DNA of 64,000 bases from Sphingomonas japonica (lineage in GTDB: Bacteria > Pseudomonadota > Alphaproteobacteria > Sphingomonadales > Sphingomonadaceae): assembly GCF_006346325.1 (NCBI RefSeq), contig NZ_VDYR01000001.1, forward strand, positions 1,612,001-1,676,000, given 5' to 3'. Below the pieces are notes generated by a model. It made no database searches. It was not told the origin of the DNA and worked only from the letters and a program-made list of their open reading frames with translations. The position numbers and the translations under genes were made by a program. Positions 23,390-31,253 of the stretch are shown here, one piece after another (the stretch's first letter is position 1; each line of letters opens with the position of its first letter).

Positions 23390-24715
23390 ATGTCGAGCGC
23401 CGCCCCCCGCCCCTTTGCCGCCGCCCCGCGCGGTCCGCTGACCGGCAGCGCCCGCGTGCCCGGCGACAAGTCGATCAGCCACCGTGCGATCATGTTCGCT
23501 TCGCTGGCGATCGGCACCAGCCGGATCGAGGGACTGCTCGAGGGCGAAGACGTGCTTGCCACCGCTGCGGCGATGCGCGCGATGGGCGCGACGATCGCGC
23601 GCGGTGACGACGGCGTGTGGAGCGTGGACGGGGTCGGCGTCGGCGGATTGCTCGAGCCCGAGGCCGCGCTCGACATGGGCAATTCTGGAACCTCGACCCG
23701 GCTGCTGATGGGACTGGTCGCCAGCCATCCGATCCGGGCGACGTTCGTCGGCGACGCGTCGCTCAGCAAGCGTCCGATGGGCCGGGTGATCGCGCCGCTG
23801 TCGGACATGGGCGCCGAGTTCACCGCAACCGGCAACGGGCGGCTGCCGCTGATGGTGCGCGGGATCGCGCCCGCGGTGCCGATCGCCTACACGCTTCCGG
23901 TCGCATCGGCGCAGGTCAAGTCGGCGGTGCTGCTTGCCGGACTGAACACTCCCGGCATCACCACGGTGATCGAACCGGTGGCGACGCGCGACCATAGCGA
24001 GCGGATGCTGGCCGGGTTCGGCGCCGATCTGACCGTCACCGACAGCCCGGCGGGGCGCGTCATCGCGCTGCGCGGCGAGGCCGAATTGCGGCCGCAGCAT
24101 ATCGTCGTGCCGGGCGATCCGTCGTCGGCGGCATTCTGGCTGGTCGCGGCGTCTGTCGTGCCGGGATCGGACATCGTCATCGCCAATGTCGGCATGAACC
24201 CGACGCGCACCGGGCTGATCGCGGCGCTTCGCCTGATGGGCGCCGACATTGCCGAGCAGGACGCGCGCAGCGTCGGCGGCGAGCCGGTCGCCGACCTTCG
24301 CGTGCGGCACGCGCCGCTGACCGCGATCACGGTGCCGCCCGAGCTGACGCCGAGCATGATCGACGAATATCCGGTGTTGTTCGTCGCTGCGGCGTTTGCC
24401 AGCGGCACCACCGTCGCGCGCGGCGCGCACGAACTGCGCGTCAAGGAATCGGACCGGATCGCGGCGATGGCCGAGGCGCTGACGGCGTGCGGCGTCACGG
24501 TCGCCGAGCATGACGACGGCCTGTCGATCACCGGTTCGGGCGGGGCACCGATCGCTGGCGGCGCACGGGTCGCCTCGAAACTCGACCATCGTATCGCGAT
24601 GAGCATGATCGTGGCTGGACTTCACGCCCGCGAAACGATCACGATCGACGACGCGGCCCCGGTCGCTACCAGCTATCCCGATTTCTTCGACACCCTCCAA
24701 TCGTTCACGAATTAG
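23390..24715 (+). CDS. aroA: 3-phosphoshikimate 1-carboxyvinyltransferase (EPSP synthase)
   Basis: This is the sixth step of the shikimate pathway: it joins phosphoenolpyruvate to shikimate-3-phosphate. Near the N-terminus is VPGDKSISHRAIMFASLA, followed by the signature GNSGTSTRLLMGL. Then come LSKRPMGRVIAPL and, near the C-terminus, RVKESDRIAAMAEAL and KLDHRIAMSMIVAGL. The spacing near SGTSTRL and the alphaproteobacterial context resemble class II enzymes, but I did not test this. At 441 aa the length is normal. cmk follows 31 bp downstream. Confidence 0.96.
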   Translation: MSSAAPRPFAAAPRGPLTGSARVPGDKSISHRAIMFASLAIGTSRIEGLLEGEDVLATAAAMRAMGATIARGDDGVWSVDGVGVGGLLEPEAALDMGNSGTSTRLLMGLVASHPIRATFVGDASLSKRPMGRVIAPLSDMGAEFTATGNGRLPLMVRGIAPAVPIAYTLPVASAQVKSAVLLAGLNTPGITTVIEPVATRDHSERMLAGFGADLTVTDSPAGRVIALRGEAELRPQHIVVPGDPSSAAFWLVAASVVPGSDIVIANVGMNPTRTGLIAALRLMGADIAEQDARSVGGEPVADLRVRHAPLTAITVPPELTPSMIDEYPVLFVAAAFASGTTVARGAHELRVKESDRIAAMAEALTACGVTVAEHDDGLSITGSGGAPIAGGARVASKLDHRIAMSMIVAGLHARETITIDDAAPVATSYPDFFDTLQSFTN

Positions 24716-24746
24716 GGCGTTTGCAGTCTAGGCGTATATCAGAGTC

Positions 24747-25385
24747 ATGATCATTGCAGTCGATGGCCCCGCAGCGTCGGGCAAGGGCACGATCGCCCGT
24801 GCGCTCGCCCGCCATTACGCCCTTCCCCATCTCGACACCGGCCTGCTGTACCGCGCGGTCGCGGCCAAGCTGCTGCGCGACGAGCTCAATCCGGAGCGCG
24901 AGGCGGACGCCGTGTCGGCGTGCGATTTCGACGATGCGCTGCTCGACGATCCGTATCTGCGCAGCGATGCGGTTGGCAAGGCGGCGTCTCAGGCATCGGC
25001 GCACCCGCTGGTGCGATCGGCGTTGCTGCAGCGCCAGCGCCGCTTTGCCCAGCAGCCCGGCGGCGCGGTGCTCGACGGGCGCGACATCGGCACGGTGATC
25101 GTGCCCGAGGCGGACGCGAAATTGTTCGTCAAGGCGACGCCGATGATCCGCGCGCGCCGGCGTCACGCGGAACTGGCGCGGCATGGCAGCGCACCCAGCC
25201 TCGACAAGGTGCTTGCCGACATCCGCGCGCGCGACGACCGCGATGCCACCCGCAAGCAGGCGCCGATGCGGCAGGCGGCCGATGCCGCGCTGCTCGACAC
25301 CAGCTTCCTATCGATCGACGCGGCGATCCAGCGCGCGATCGCGCTGGTCGAAGCGCGCATGGCGCGCCACCAGTCGGTCGCCTGA
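24747..25385 (+). CDS. cmk: Cytidylate kinase
   Basis: The enzyme phosphorylates CMP and dCMP with ATP. The P-loop GPAASGKGT begins at residue 7, followed by HLDTGLLYRAVA. The conserved LDGRDIGTVIVPEADAKLFV and the lid Arg cluster (RARRRHAEL) lie near residues 110-140. At 212 aa it is close to the usual 220-230. The order aroA-cmk-rpsA is a widely conserved proteobacterial arrangement, so an operon is likely. Confidence 0.95.
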   Translation: MIIAVDGPAASGKGTIARALARHYALPHLDTGLLYRAVAAKLLRDELNPEREADAVSACDFDDALLDDPYLRSDAVGKAASQASAHPLVRSALLQRQRRFAQQPGGAVLDGRDIGTVIVPEADAKLFVKATPMIRARRRHAELARHGSAPSLDKVLADIRARDDRDATRKQAPMRQAADAALLDTSFLSIDAAIQRAIALVEARMARHQSVA

Positions 25386-25640
25386 GCCCGGCTTCGGCCT
25401 TGCAAAATCGCGCGGATGGCGCTATCGGGCGCGGGTTCGGCGAACGTGCGTTCGCGGCAGGGAAGGCGTGAGGGTAAGCCCTTGCGCCGTTTTCGCATTT
25501 GATCGCGTCTCTATCCCCGGCCGACTGCGCATGCATGGCGAACGCCGTATCCGGCATCCGGCCGCTGCGGCATATCGGCCTAAAGACCGCCGGACCCAAC
25601 CGGCTGGCCGGAAATGACTATACAGGAAACGACAGCTTTT

Positions 25641-27350
25641 ATGGCAACCCAGCCCACGCCTACCCGCGATGATTTCGCGGCAATGCTCGACGACATGTTC
25701 GGCGGCTCCGACAGCTTCGAAGGCCGCGTCGTCGTCGGCACCGTCACCGGGATCGAGAACGACCTGGCCGTCATCGACGTCGGCCTCAAGAGCGAAGGCC
25801 GCGTTCCGCTGCGCGAATTCGCTGCTCCCGGCCAGAAGGCCGAGCTGAAGGTCGGTGACGAAGTCCAGGTCTATGTCGACCGCGTCGAGAACGCCAATGG
25901 CGAAGCAATGCTCAGCCGCGACCGCGCCCGCCGCGAAGCCGCCTGGGACACGCTGGAAACCGAATTCGCCAAGACCGCGCGCGTCGAGGGCGTGATCTTC
26001 GGCCGCGTGAAGGGCGGCTTCACCGTCGATCTGTCGGGCGCCGTGGCGTTCCTGCCCGGTTCGCAGGTCGACATCCGTCCAGTGCGCGACGTCACCCCGC
26101 TGATGGACATCCCGCAGCCGTTCCAGATCCTCAAGATGGACCGCAAGCGCGGCAACATCGTCGTGTCACGCCGCGCGATCCTCGAGGAAACCCGCGCCGA
26201 GCAGCGTTCGGGCCTGATCCTCAGCCTCGCCGAGGGCCAGATCATCGACGGCATCGTCAAGAACATCACCGACTACGGCGCGTTCGTCGACCTCGGCGGC
26301 ATCGACGGCCTGCTCCATGTCACCGACCTCAGCTACAAGCGCGTCGGCCATCCGAGCGAGATGCTGGGCATCGGCGACACGGTGAAGGTGCAGATCATCC
26401 GCATCAACCGCGACACGCAGCGCATCTCGCTGGGCATGAAGCAGCTCGAGAGCGATCCGTGGGATGGCGCGAGCGCGAAGTATCCGGTCGGCGCCAAGCT
26501 GTCGGGCCGCGTCACCAACATCACCGAATATGGTGCGTTCGTCGAGCTGGAAGCCGGCATCGAAGGCCTGGTCCATGTGTCGGAGATGAGCTGGACCAAG
26601 AAGAACGTCCATCCCGGCAAGATCGTGTCGACCAGCCAGGAAGTCGAAGTCGTCGTGCTCGAGGTCGACGAGGACAAGCGCCGCATCTCGCTGGGCCTCA
26701 AGCAGGCGCAGTCGAACCCGTGGGACAAGTTCGCCGAGGATCATCCGGTCGGCTCGACGGTCGAGGGCGAAGTCAAGAACGCCACCGAATTCGGCCTGTT
26801 CATCGGGCTGGACGGCGACGTCGACGGCATGGTCCACATGTCGGACATCGCCTGGGGCATTTCCGGCGAGGACGCGCTCAACCTGCATCGCAAGGGCGAG
26901 ACCGTCCAGGCGATCGTGCTGGCGATCGAGCCCGACAAGGAGCGTATCTCGCTCGGCATGAAGCAGCTCGAGCGCGGCGCCCCCGTGGTCGGCGCGCCGA
27001 CCTCGGGTGATCGCCTCAACAAGAATGCGATCGTCACGGTCACCGTCCTCGAAGTCCGCGACGCGGGCCTCGAGGTGCAGGCGGGCGACGATGGCGCGAC
27101 CGGCTTCATCAAGCGTACCGATCTGGGACGCGACCGCGACGAGCAGCGCCCCGAGCGCTTCCAGGTCGGCCAGAAGTTCGACGCGATGGTCACCGGTTTC
27201 GACCGGTCCAAGAAGCCGACCTTCTCGATCAAGGCGATGCAGATCTCCGAAGAGAAGCAGGCAGTTGCGCAATATGGTTCGTCGGATTCGGGAGCGTCGC
27301 TCGGCGACATCCTCGGCGAGGCGCTCAAGGCGCGCAACGAGCAGAAGTAA
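25641..27350 (+). CDS. rpsA: 30S ribosomal protein S1
   Basis: S1 binds mRNA and helps start translation. The 569 residues contain six S1/OB-fold repeats; the most typical read IVKNITDYGAFVDLGGIDGLLHVTDLS and RVTNITEYGAFVELEAGIEGLVHVSEMS. The start ATG at 25641 is preferred to the upstream in-frame ATG at 25614 because family members begin with MAT..PTRDDFAA and AGGAAA precedes it. A long leader separates it from cmk (255 bp). S1 often regulates its own translation, so structure there is plausible, though none was resolved by eye. Confidence 0.96.
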   Translation: MATQPTPTRDDFAAMLDDMFGGSDSFEGRVVVGTVTGIENDLAVIDVGLKSEGRVPLREFAAPGQKAELKVGDEVQVYVDRVENANGEAMLSRDRARREAAWDTLETEFAKTARVEGVIFGRVKGGFTVDLSGAVAFLPGSQVDIRPVRDVTPLMDIPQPFQILKMDRKRGNIVVSRRAILEETRAEQRSGLILSLAEGQIIDGIVKNITDYGAFVDLGGIDGLLHVTDLSYKRVGHPSEMLGIGDTVKVQIIRINRDTQRISLGMKQLESDPWDGASAKYPVGAKLSGRVTNITEYGAFVELEAGIEGLVHVSEMSWTKKNVHPGKIVSTSQEVEVVVLEVDEDKRRISLGLKQAQSNPWDKFAEDHPVGSTVEGEVKNATEFGLFIGLDGDVDGMVHMSDIAWGISGEDALNLHRKGETVQAIVLAIEPDKERISLGMKQLERGAPVVGAPTSGDRLNKNAIVTVTVLEVRDAGLEVQAGDDGATGFIKRTDLGRDRDEQRPERFQVGQKFDAMVTGFDRSKKPTFSIKAMQISEEKQAVAQYGSSDSGASLGDILGEALKARNEQK

Positions 27351-27357
27351 TCGGATC

Positions 27358-27392
27358 GGCCGGGAGCGGCGACGACGCTGCCGCTCCCGGCC
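27358..27392 (+). terminator. Hairpin terminator after rpsA
   Basis: A perfect 13-bp stem GGCCGGGAGCGGC / GCCGCTCCCGGCC with a 9-nt loop starts 8 bp after the rpsA stop. It is followed by a weak T-rich stretch (AGTTTCGA). Position and stem strength support a transcription terminator for the cmk-rpsA unit. Confidence 0.75.
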
Positions 27393-27546
27393 AGTTTCGA
27401 CCCCGGCGCTGTCAAGTCGTTCTGTCTAATCGAAACTCCGTATGATTGCGGACTTGATGGAAGTTAAGCTTTGCGCGTAGAACGGAAGCGCGAGAGGGGA
27501 CTCGCGGGGTGCCGTACTGGCCTTCGTCCATACTGGGGAAACGCCG

Positions 27547-27825
27547 ATGATCCGTTCCGAACTCGTACAGATGCTGGTTCGCGACAATCCCGACCTTTCG
27601 GTGCGCGAAATCGAGCGCGTGGTCACGACCTTCTTCGACGAAATCTCCGGCCGTCTGAGCGCCGAGGGCCGGGTCGAGCTGCGCGGCTTCGGCGCGTTCT
27701 CGACACGGGCGCGCGACGCGCGTGTCGGGCGCAATCCGCGTACCGGCGAGCCGGTCGAAGTGACCGCCAAGCGCGTGCCCTATTTCAAGCCCGGCAAGGA
27801 AATGCGCATCCGCCTCAACGTATGA
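27547..27825 (+). CDS. ihfB: Integration host factor subunit beta
   Basis: IHF-beta is half of the DNA-bending IHF heterodimer. The 92-residue protein begins [19 protein letters not shown], contains [20 protein letters not shown], and has the beta-arm tip N-P-R-T-G, whose proline intercalates into DNA. The C-terminus [12 protein letters not shown] is typical. Location directly after rpsA is the conserved arrangement in proteobacteria and separates it from other HU-family genes. Confidence 0.95.
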   Translation: MIRSELVQMLVRDNPDLSVREIERVVTTFFDEISGRLSAEGRVELRGFGAFSTRARDARVGRNPRTGEPVEVTAKRVPYFKPGKEMRIRLNV

Positions 27826-27903
27826 GCCGCGCTTGACGTAGCTGCCGCGATCCGCTTGTCGTTCGCAGATGCGGACGGCATCGGGCCTTGTCCGCCGGCC
27901 AGT

Positions 27904-27988
27904 GCGGACGTGGCGAAATCGGTAGACGCAGCGGACTTAAAATCCGCTTCCCCAGGGAGTGCGGGTTCAAGTCCCGCCGTCCGCACCA
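27904..27988 (+). tRNA. tRNA-Leu (anticodon TAA)
   Basis: The acceptor stem GCGGACG pairs with CGTCCGC, and the 3' ACCA is encoded. The anticodon stem-loop is GCGGA-CTTAAAA-TCCGC, giving anticodon TAA. The long variable arm (CTTCCCCAGGGAGT) marks a class II tRNA, and the T arm is GCGGGTTCAAGTCCCGC. Confidence 0.97.
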
Positions 27989-27993
27989 GCCCT

Positions 27994-28713
27994 TCAGATA
28001 TAGCGCGCGGCGAGGATCGGTCCGGCTGCGCCTTGGCGAACCAGCACGGCGTAGCGGTCAGCGCCGGGGACCTTGATGGCGTCGGTCGGCACTGCCGCGC
28101 GCTGCGCGCCGCCGGTCCAGCGGCCGATCGGGCGCTCGTCAACGAAGACGTTGCTGTAGCGCAGCCTGCGCCCGCCATTCTCGCCCGTGCCTATCGCGAC
28201 ATCGACGCTGCGGCGCAGTGCCACCACGCTGACGCGGGCGTCGGCCGGAGCAGTGCCCGAGACGGCGACCGTGACCCCCGCCGAATCGCGCACGATTCCG
28301 ACGCGCGGTTGCGGCAGGCGCGACGCCTGGTCGATCAGTGCGCGGATTGCCGGACCGCGCCCGCCGACCGTGCCGCTGCGCCCCTGCACCACCGATTGCG
28401 GCGTGTAGTTGCCGGCGCCGGGAATGCCGCGCGCGGAATAGGCGGCCTGCAGCGCGGTGTTGCGCGGGCTGGCGAGCGTATCCTTCCAGCCGAGCCGGTC
28501 CCAATAGGTCACCGGACGCGTGATCGCGACGACCCCGGGATCGGCGGCGAGCTGCGCCATGATCCTGTCGGCGGGCGGGCATGACGAACAGCCCTGGCTG
28601 GTGAACAGTTCGACGGCGACCGGGCGGGCCGGCGTCTGCGAGCTGCCGATGCCGTGCAGCGCGGCGGCGGCGGTGCCGGCGAGGATCAGGGCGACGAGCG
28701 GGCGACGGATCAT
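27994..28713 (-). CDS. DUF1223 secreted thioredoxin-like protein
   Basis: The 239-residue protein has a signal peptide, then VAVELFTSQGCSSCPPADRIM, the DUF1223 signature. It includes a thioredoxin-like C-S-S-C near residue 42. The thioredoxin-fold half ends around residue 120 (NYTPQSVVQG), and a beta-rich C-terminal half follows. The family is uncharacterised and found mainly in alphaproteobacteria. A GTAACC-N16-CGAA promoter lies 30 bp upstream, identical to those of the neighbouring sigma factor and thioredoxin genes. This places it in the same regulon as a likely periplasmic thiol-stress protein. Confidence 0.85.
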   Translation of the reverse strand: MIRRPLVALILAGTAAAALHGIGSSQTPARPVAVELFTSQGCSSCPPADRIMAQLAADPGVVAITRPVTYWDRLGWKDTLASPRNTALQAAYSARGIPGAGNYTPQSVVQGRSGTVGGRGPAIRALIDQASRLPQPRVGIVRDSAGVTVAVSGTAPADARVSVVALRRSVDVAIGTGENGGRRLRYSNVFVDERPIGRWTGGAQRAAVPTDAIKVPGADRYAVLVRQGAAGPILAARYI

Positions 28714-28742
28714 GATGCAACTCCCGTGGTGATGCCCCGCGG

Positions 28743-28768
28743 TTCGCTCCGCCGCGGCCGCAGGTTAC
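28743..28768 (-). promoter_or_regulatory. SigF-type ECF promoter of the DUF1223 gene (GTAACC-N16-CGAA)
   Basis: Reading leftward, GTAACC (28768-28763) is followed by exactly 16 bases and CGAA (28746-28743). The DUF1223 ATG is 30 bp further on. The -35 element starts one base after the nrsF stop codon, so the gene has its own promoter rather than relying only on read-through. Confidence 0.75.
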
Positions 28769-28769
28769 A

Positions 28770-29405
28770 TCACCAGCGCAGCATCCGGGGCACCAGCAGG
28801 CGTCCGGCGATCGCGCTCAAGCCGATCGCCAGCGAATACCACACCGCGACATAATGCAGCGACAGGCTGGGACAGTGGAGATTATAGGCGAACGCGCCGA
28901 ATGCGCCTGCGGCGAGGCCTACCAACAACCCGGCCCGGGGCAGTTCGGTGACCGCGCCGCGCCGCAGCCAGGCGGTCAGCACGCCGCCGATCACCCCCGC
29001 CCCCGCCAGGCTGATGCCGAGACACGCCAGCGGATCGGGCCCCATCACCAGATCGGCGGGAAGCTGGCCACTGCGCAGCATCAACACCGCGCTCGACAGC
29101 GGGAACAGCGCTCCCGCCGCGACTGCCCAGCGCCAGCCGTCGCGACGCTCGCCGATCGATGGCCGCACGCTGGCGGCGATCGCGGCGAGCGCCGCCGCCC
29201 CCAGCAGCAAGAGTGCACCCGAGCGCATCATCACCATTTCGGGCGGGCGCAGTTCGGTCACGTCGCCGCGCAGCCCGAACAGCGCCGCGACCGCGGCGAT
29301 CGTCCCGGCCATCGCGGCCAGGACCAGCGCAATCCCGTGGCGCGGCGCGATCGGACGCACCGGCGAGCAATCCGCGACCAGCGCGTCGATGGTGGAAGAG
29401 GACAT
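28770..29405 (-). CDS. nrsF: Anti-sigma factor NrsF (DUF1109 family)
   Basis: This six-helix membrane protein of 211 aa belongs to the DUF1109/NrsF family, which holds SigF-type ECF factors at the membrane until metal or thiol stress. Caulobacter NrsF depends on two cysteines, reported as C131 and C181. Here C128 (DPLACLG) and C178 (NLHCPS) show the same 50-residue spacing. The gene starts at the ATG at 29405, two bases after the sigma stop; a GTG at 29414 overlapping that stop is possible. Co-expression with the sigma factor is expected. Confidence 0.85.
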   Translation of the reverse strand: MSSSTIDALVADCSPVRPIAPRHGIALVLAAMAGTIAAVAALFGLRGDVTELRPPEMVMMRSGALLLLGAAALAAIAASVRPSIGERRDGWRWAVAAGALFPLSSAVLMLRSGQLPADLVMGPDPLACLGISLAGAGVIGGVLTAWLRRGAVTELPRAGLLVGLAAGAFGAFAYNLHCPSLSLHYVAVWYSLAIGLSAIAGRLLVPRMLRW

Positions 29406-29406
29406 A

Positions 29407-29931
29407 TCAGTCACTTTCGATCGAACTGGCGAGCCGCCTGAGCCCGCGATGGATGTTGACCTTGATCAGCGATTCGGACTGGCCCACGCGCTGCGAGGCC
29501 TCGGCGACGGAAAGCCCCTCAATCTTGACCAGGCGGATCGCATCCGCCTGCCCGGCCGGCAGCAATGCCAGCAAGCGGGCGATGCCCAGCCTCGCGCCGA
29601 CCTCGTCCTCGAAGCCCGCGACCGCGTGATCGCCGCCCAGCGCATCCTCACGGCGGCGATATTCGGTGCGCAGCGCATCGACCCAGCGATAGCGTGCGAT
29701 CGCCGCCAGCCACGGCAGGAACGGGCGCGCCGGATCATAGGTCGCGCGCTTGGCGTGGATCGAGGCGAGCGTTTCCTGGACGAGATCGTCGACGGCATGC
29801 GGCGCGATACGGCGCGCGAAATAGCGCGCCAGCCAGGTCTGGCTCGCGACCAGCACCGCGCGATAGGCGGCACCGTCGCCCGCCTGCGCCATCGCCATCA
29901 ACTGGGCGAGCGATTGCTCGCTGGGCGTCAT
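29407..29931 (-). CDS. sigF: ECF RNA polymerase sigma factor, SigF-like
   Basis: The 174-residue sigma factor has regions 2 and 4 only. Region 2 includes APHAVDDLVQETLASIHAKR and WLAAIARYRWVDALR; region 4 has LPAGQADAIRLVKIEGLSVAEASQRVGQSES as the -35-reading helix-turn-helix. The ATG at 29931 begins the conserved part (MTPSEQSL) and leaves the promoter outside the gene. Its own promoter carries GTAACC-N16-CGAA, so it should be autoregulated. With nrsF downstream it matches the Caulobacter SigF pair involved in chromium and cadmium response. Confidence 0.88.
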   Translation of the reverse strand: MTPSEQSLAQLMAMAQAGDGAAYRAVLVASQTWLARYFARRIAPHAVDDLVQETLASIHAKRATYDPARPFLPWLAAIARYRWVDALRTEYRRREDALGGDHAVAGFEDEVGARLGIARLLALLPAGQADAIRLVKIEGLSVAEASQRVGQSESLIKVNIHRGLRRLASSIESD

Positions 29932-29966
29932 GGCTCCCCCTGACCGATTGCACGCATCGCGACCCA

Positions 29967-29992
29967 TTCGCGCCATCTGGCGATTTGGTTAC
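29967..29992 (-). promoter_or_regulatory. SigF-type autoregulatory promoter of the sigma factor operon
   Basis: On the minus strand GTAACC (29992-29987) is followed by 16 bases and CGAA (29970-29967), 36 bp before the sigma ATG. It lies back to back with the equivalent promoter of the thioredoxin gene; the two -35 elements are only 13 bp apart. Confidence 0.78.
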
Positions 29993-30005
29993 GACCGCCG
30001 CCTTT

Positions 30006-30031
30006 GTAACCGATCACAGCCGCATGGCGAA
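30006..30031 (+). promoter_or_regulatory. SigF-type promoter of the thioredoxin-ccdA operon
   Basis: GTAACC (30006-30011), 16 bases, CGAA (30028-30031), then 49 bp to the thioredoxin ATG. The 16-bp spacer has no sequence resemblance to those of the other two promoters, so only the two boxes are conserved. Confidence 0.78.
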
Positions 30032-30080
30032 CCGATGGCGCCGCGCCGATCCCGGCCGCGCCCCTCGATCGGAGCCCGCC

Positions 30081-30479
30081 ATGCAACACCGTGTCCCAGC
30101 CTTCCTTGCCAGCGTTCTTGCCGCCAGCATGGCCGTCGTCGCCGCTCCCGCTTCGGCGACCGAGCGCGTCGCCTATAGCGACGCTGCGTTCGCCGCCGCG
30201 CAGCGCGCCGGGCGCCCGATCCTGGTCGAGGTCCACGCGCCATGGTGCCCGGTCTGTGCGGCGCAAGGACGAATGCTCGACAAGCTCACCGCCAAGGGCG
30301 ACCGCGACCTGATCGTCTTTCGCATCGATTACGATTCGCAAAAGCCGCTGTGGAAGAAGTTTGGAGCGCAAAAGCAATCGACGATGATCGCGTTTCGCGG
30401 CGCCAAGGAAACCGGGCGGATCGCGTATGTCAGCGATGAAGCGTCGATGACGCGCCTGCTCGCCTCGATGCGAGGCTGA
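30081..30479 (+). CDS. Secreted thioredoxin-family protein
   Basis: The 132-residue protein has a signal peptide ending PASA-TE and then a minimal thioredoxin fold. The active site is A-P-W-C-P-V-C, with the two cysteines near residues 57 and 60, a WCxxC arrangement close to thioredoxin-like reductants of the periplasm. Its start follows GGAG, and ccdA begins 3 bp after its stop, so the two are one operon. CcdA passes electrons from cytoplasmic thioredoxin to such partners. The SigF-type promoter upstream implies induction with the sigma regulon. Confidence 0.85.
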   Translation: MQHRVPAFLASVLAASMAVVAAPASATERVAYSDAAFAAAQRAGRPILVEVHAPWCPVCAAQGRMLDKLTAKGDRDLIVFRIDYDSQKPLWKKFGAQKQSTMIAFRGAKETGRIAYVSDEASMTRLLASMRG

Positions 30480-30482
30480 TCG

Positions 30483-31208
30483 GTGAATCCCGCGCTCAAC
30501 CCGCTGCTCGGCTATGTCGCAGGCGTGCTGACGATCCTGTCGCCGTGCGTGCTGCCGCTGGTGCCGATCGTGCTGGGCAGCGCGGCGCAGCGCAGCCGCT
30601 GGGGTCCCTTTGCGCTCGCGGCGGGCCTGGTGGCGGCGTTCACTGTCGCCGGCTTCGCGCTCGCCACGGTCGGCGTCGCGGTCGGACTCGATGCCGAGGC
30701 GCTGCGCATGGCCGGGGCCGCGATGCTGGCGCTGATCGGCATCGTCCTGCTGGTCCCCCGCGCGCAAGTCGTTGCCGAGCGCGTCGCTGCGCCAGCGGCG
30801 CGCTGGGCGGGGACGCGCCAAGCCGGTCTAGAACGACACGGACTGGCCGGGCAGGCGGCGATCGGGGCGCTGCTCGGGCTCGTGTGGGCACCCTGCGTCG
30901 GCCCCACGCTGGGCGCGGCCACGGTGCTCGCATCGCAAGGACAGGATCTCGGCGCCGCCGCTTCCGTGATGCTCGCGTTCGGAACCGGCATCGCCAGCGT
31001 ATTGCTGGCCATCGCGCTGGCCGGGCGCAGGCTGATGACGCGCTGGCGCGCCCGGCTGCTGCGCACCGGCAGCGGTGGCCGCCAGTTGCTCGGCGCCCTG
31101 CTGCTTGCAGTGGGCGTCCTGATCGGCACCGGGGTGGACCGAATGCTGGAAGCGGCGATCGTCGCGGCGTCGCCCGACTGGCTGGTGGCGCTGACGACCT
31201 CGGTGTGA
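30483..31208 (+). CDS. ccdA: CcdA-type transmembrane thiol-disulfide electron carrier
   Basis: The 241-residue protein has six transmembrane helices. The two redox cysteines lie in the family motifs ILSPCVLPLVPIVLG (helix 1) and VWAPCVGPTLGAATV (helix 4). CcdA moves reducing equivalents across the inner membrane to periplasmic thioredoxins. The start is GTG at 30483. Despite the name, this copy is paired with a stress thioredoxin, not with the ccm genes at 37-42 kb, so its main role may be thiol repair rather than cytochrome c maturation. Confidence 0.88.
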   Translation: MNPALNPLLGYVAGVLTILSPCVLPLVPIVLGSAAQRSRWGPFALAAGLVAAFTVAGFALATVGVAVGLDAEALRMAGAAMLALIGIVLLVPRAQVVAERVAAPAARWAGTRQAGLERHGLAGQAAIGALLGLVWAPCVGPTLGAATVLASQGQDLGAAASVMLAFGTGIASVLLAIALAGRRLMTRWRARLLRTGSGGRQLLGALLLAVGVLIGTGVDRMLEAAIVAASPDWLVALTTSV

Positions 31209-31253
31209 CGGCGCGGGGTTGGCAGTCGCGGCGGCGCTGCATAGACCGGCGCG

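Noticed and set aside
27994..31208. Considered as cytochrome c maturation genes because of ccdA.
   Set aside because: The ccm genes lie 6 kb away, whereas ccdA is coupled to a thioredoxin behind a SigF-type promoter, so thiol repair fits better.
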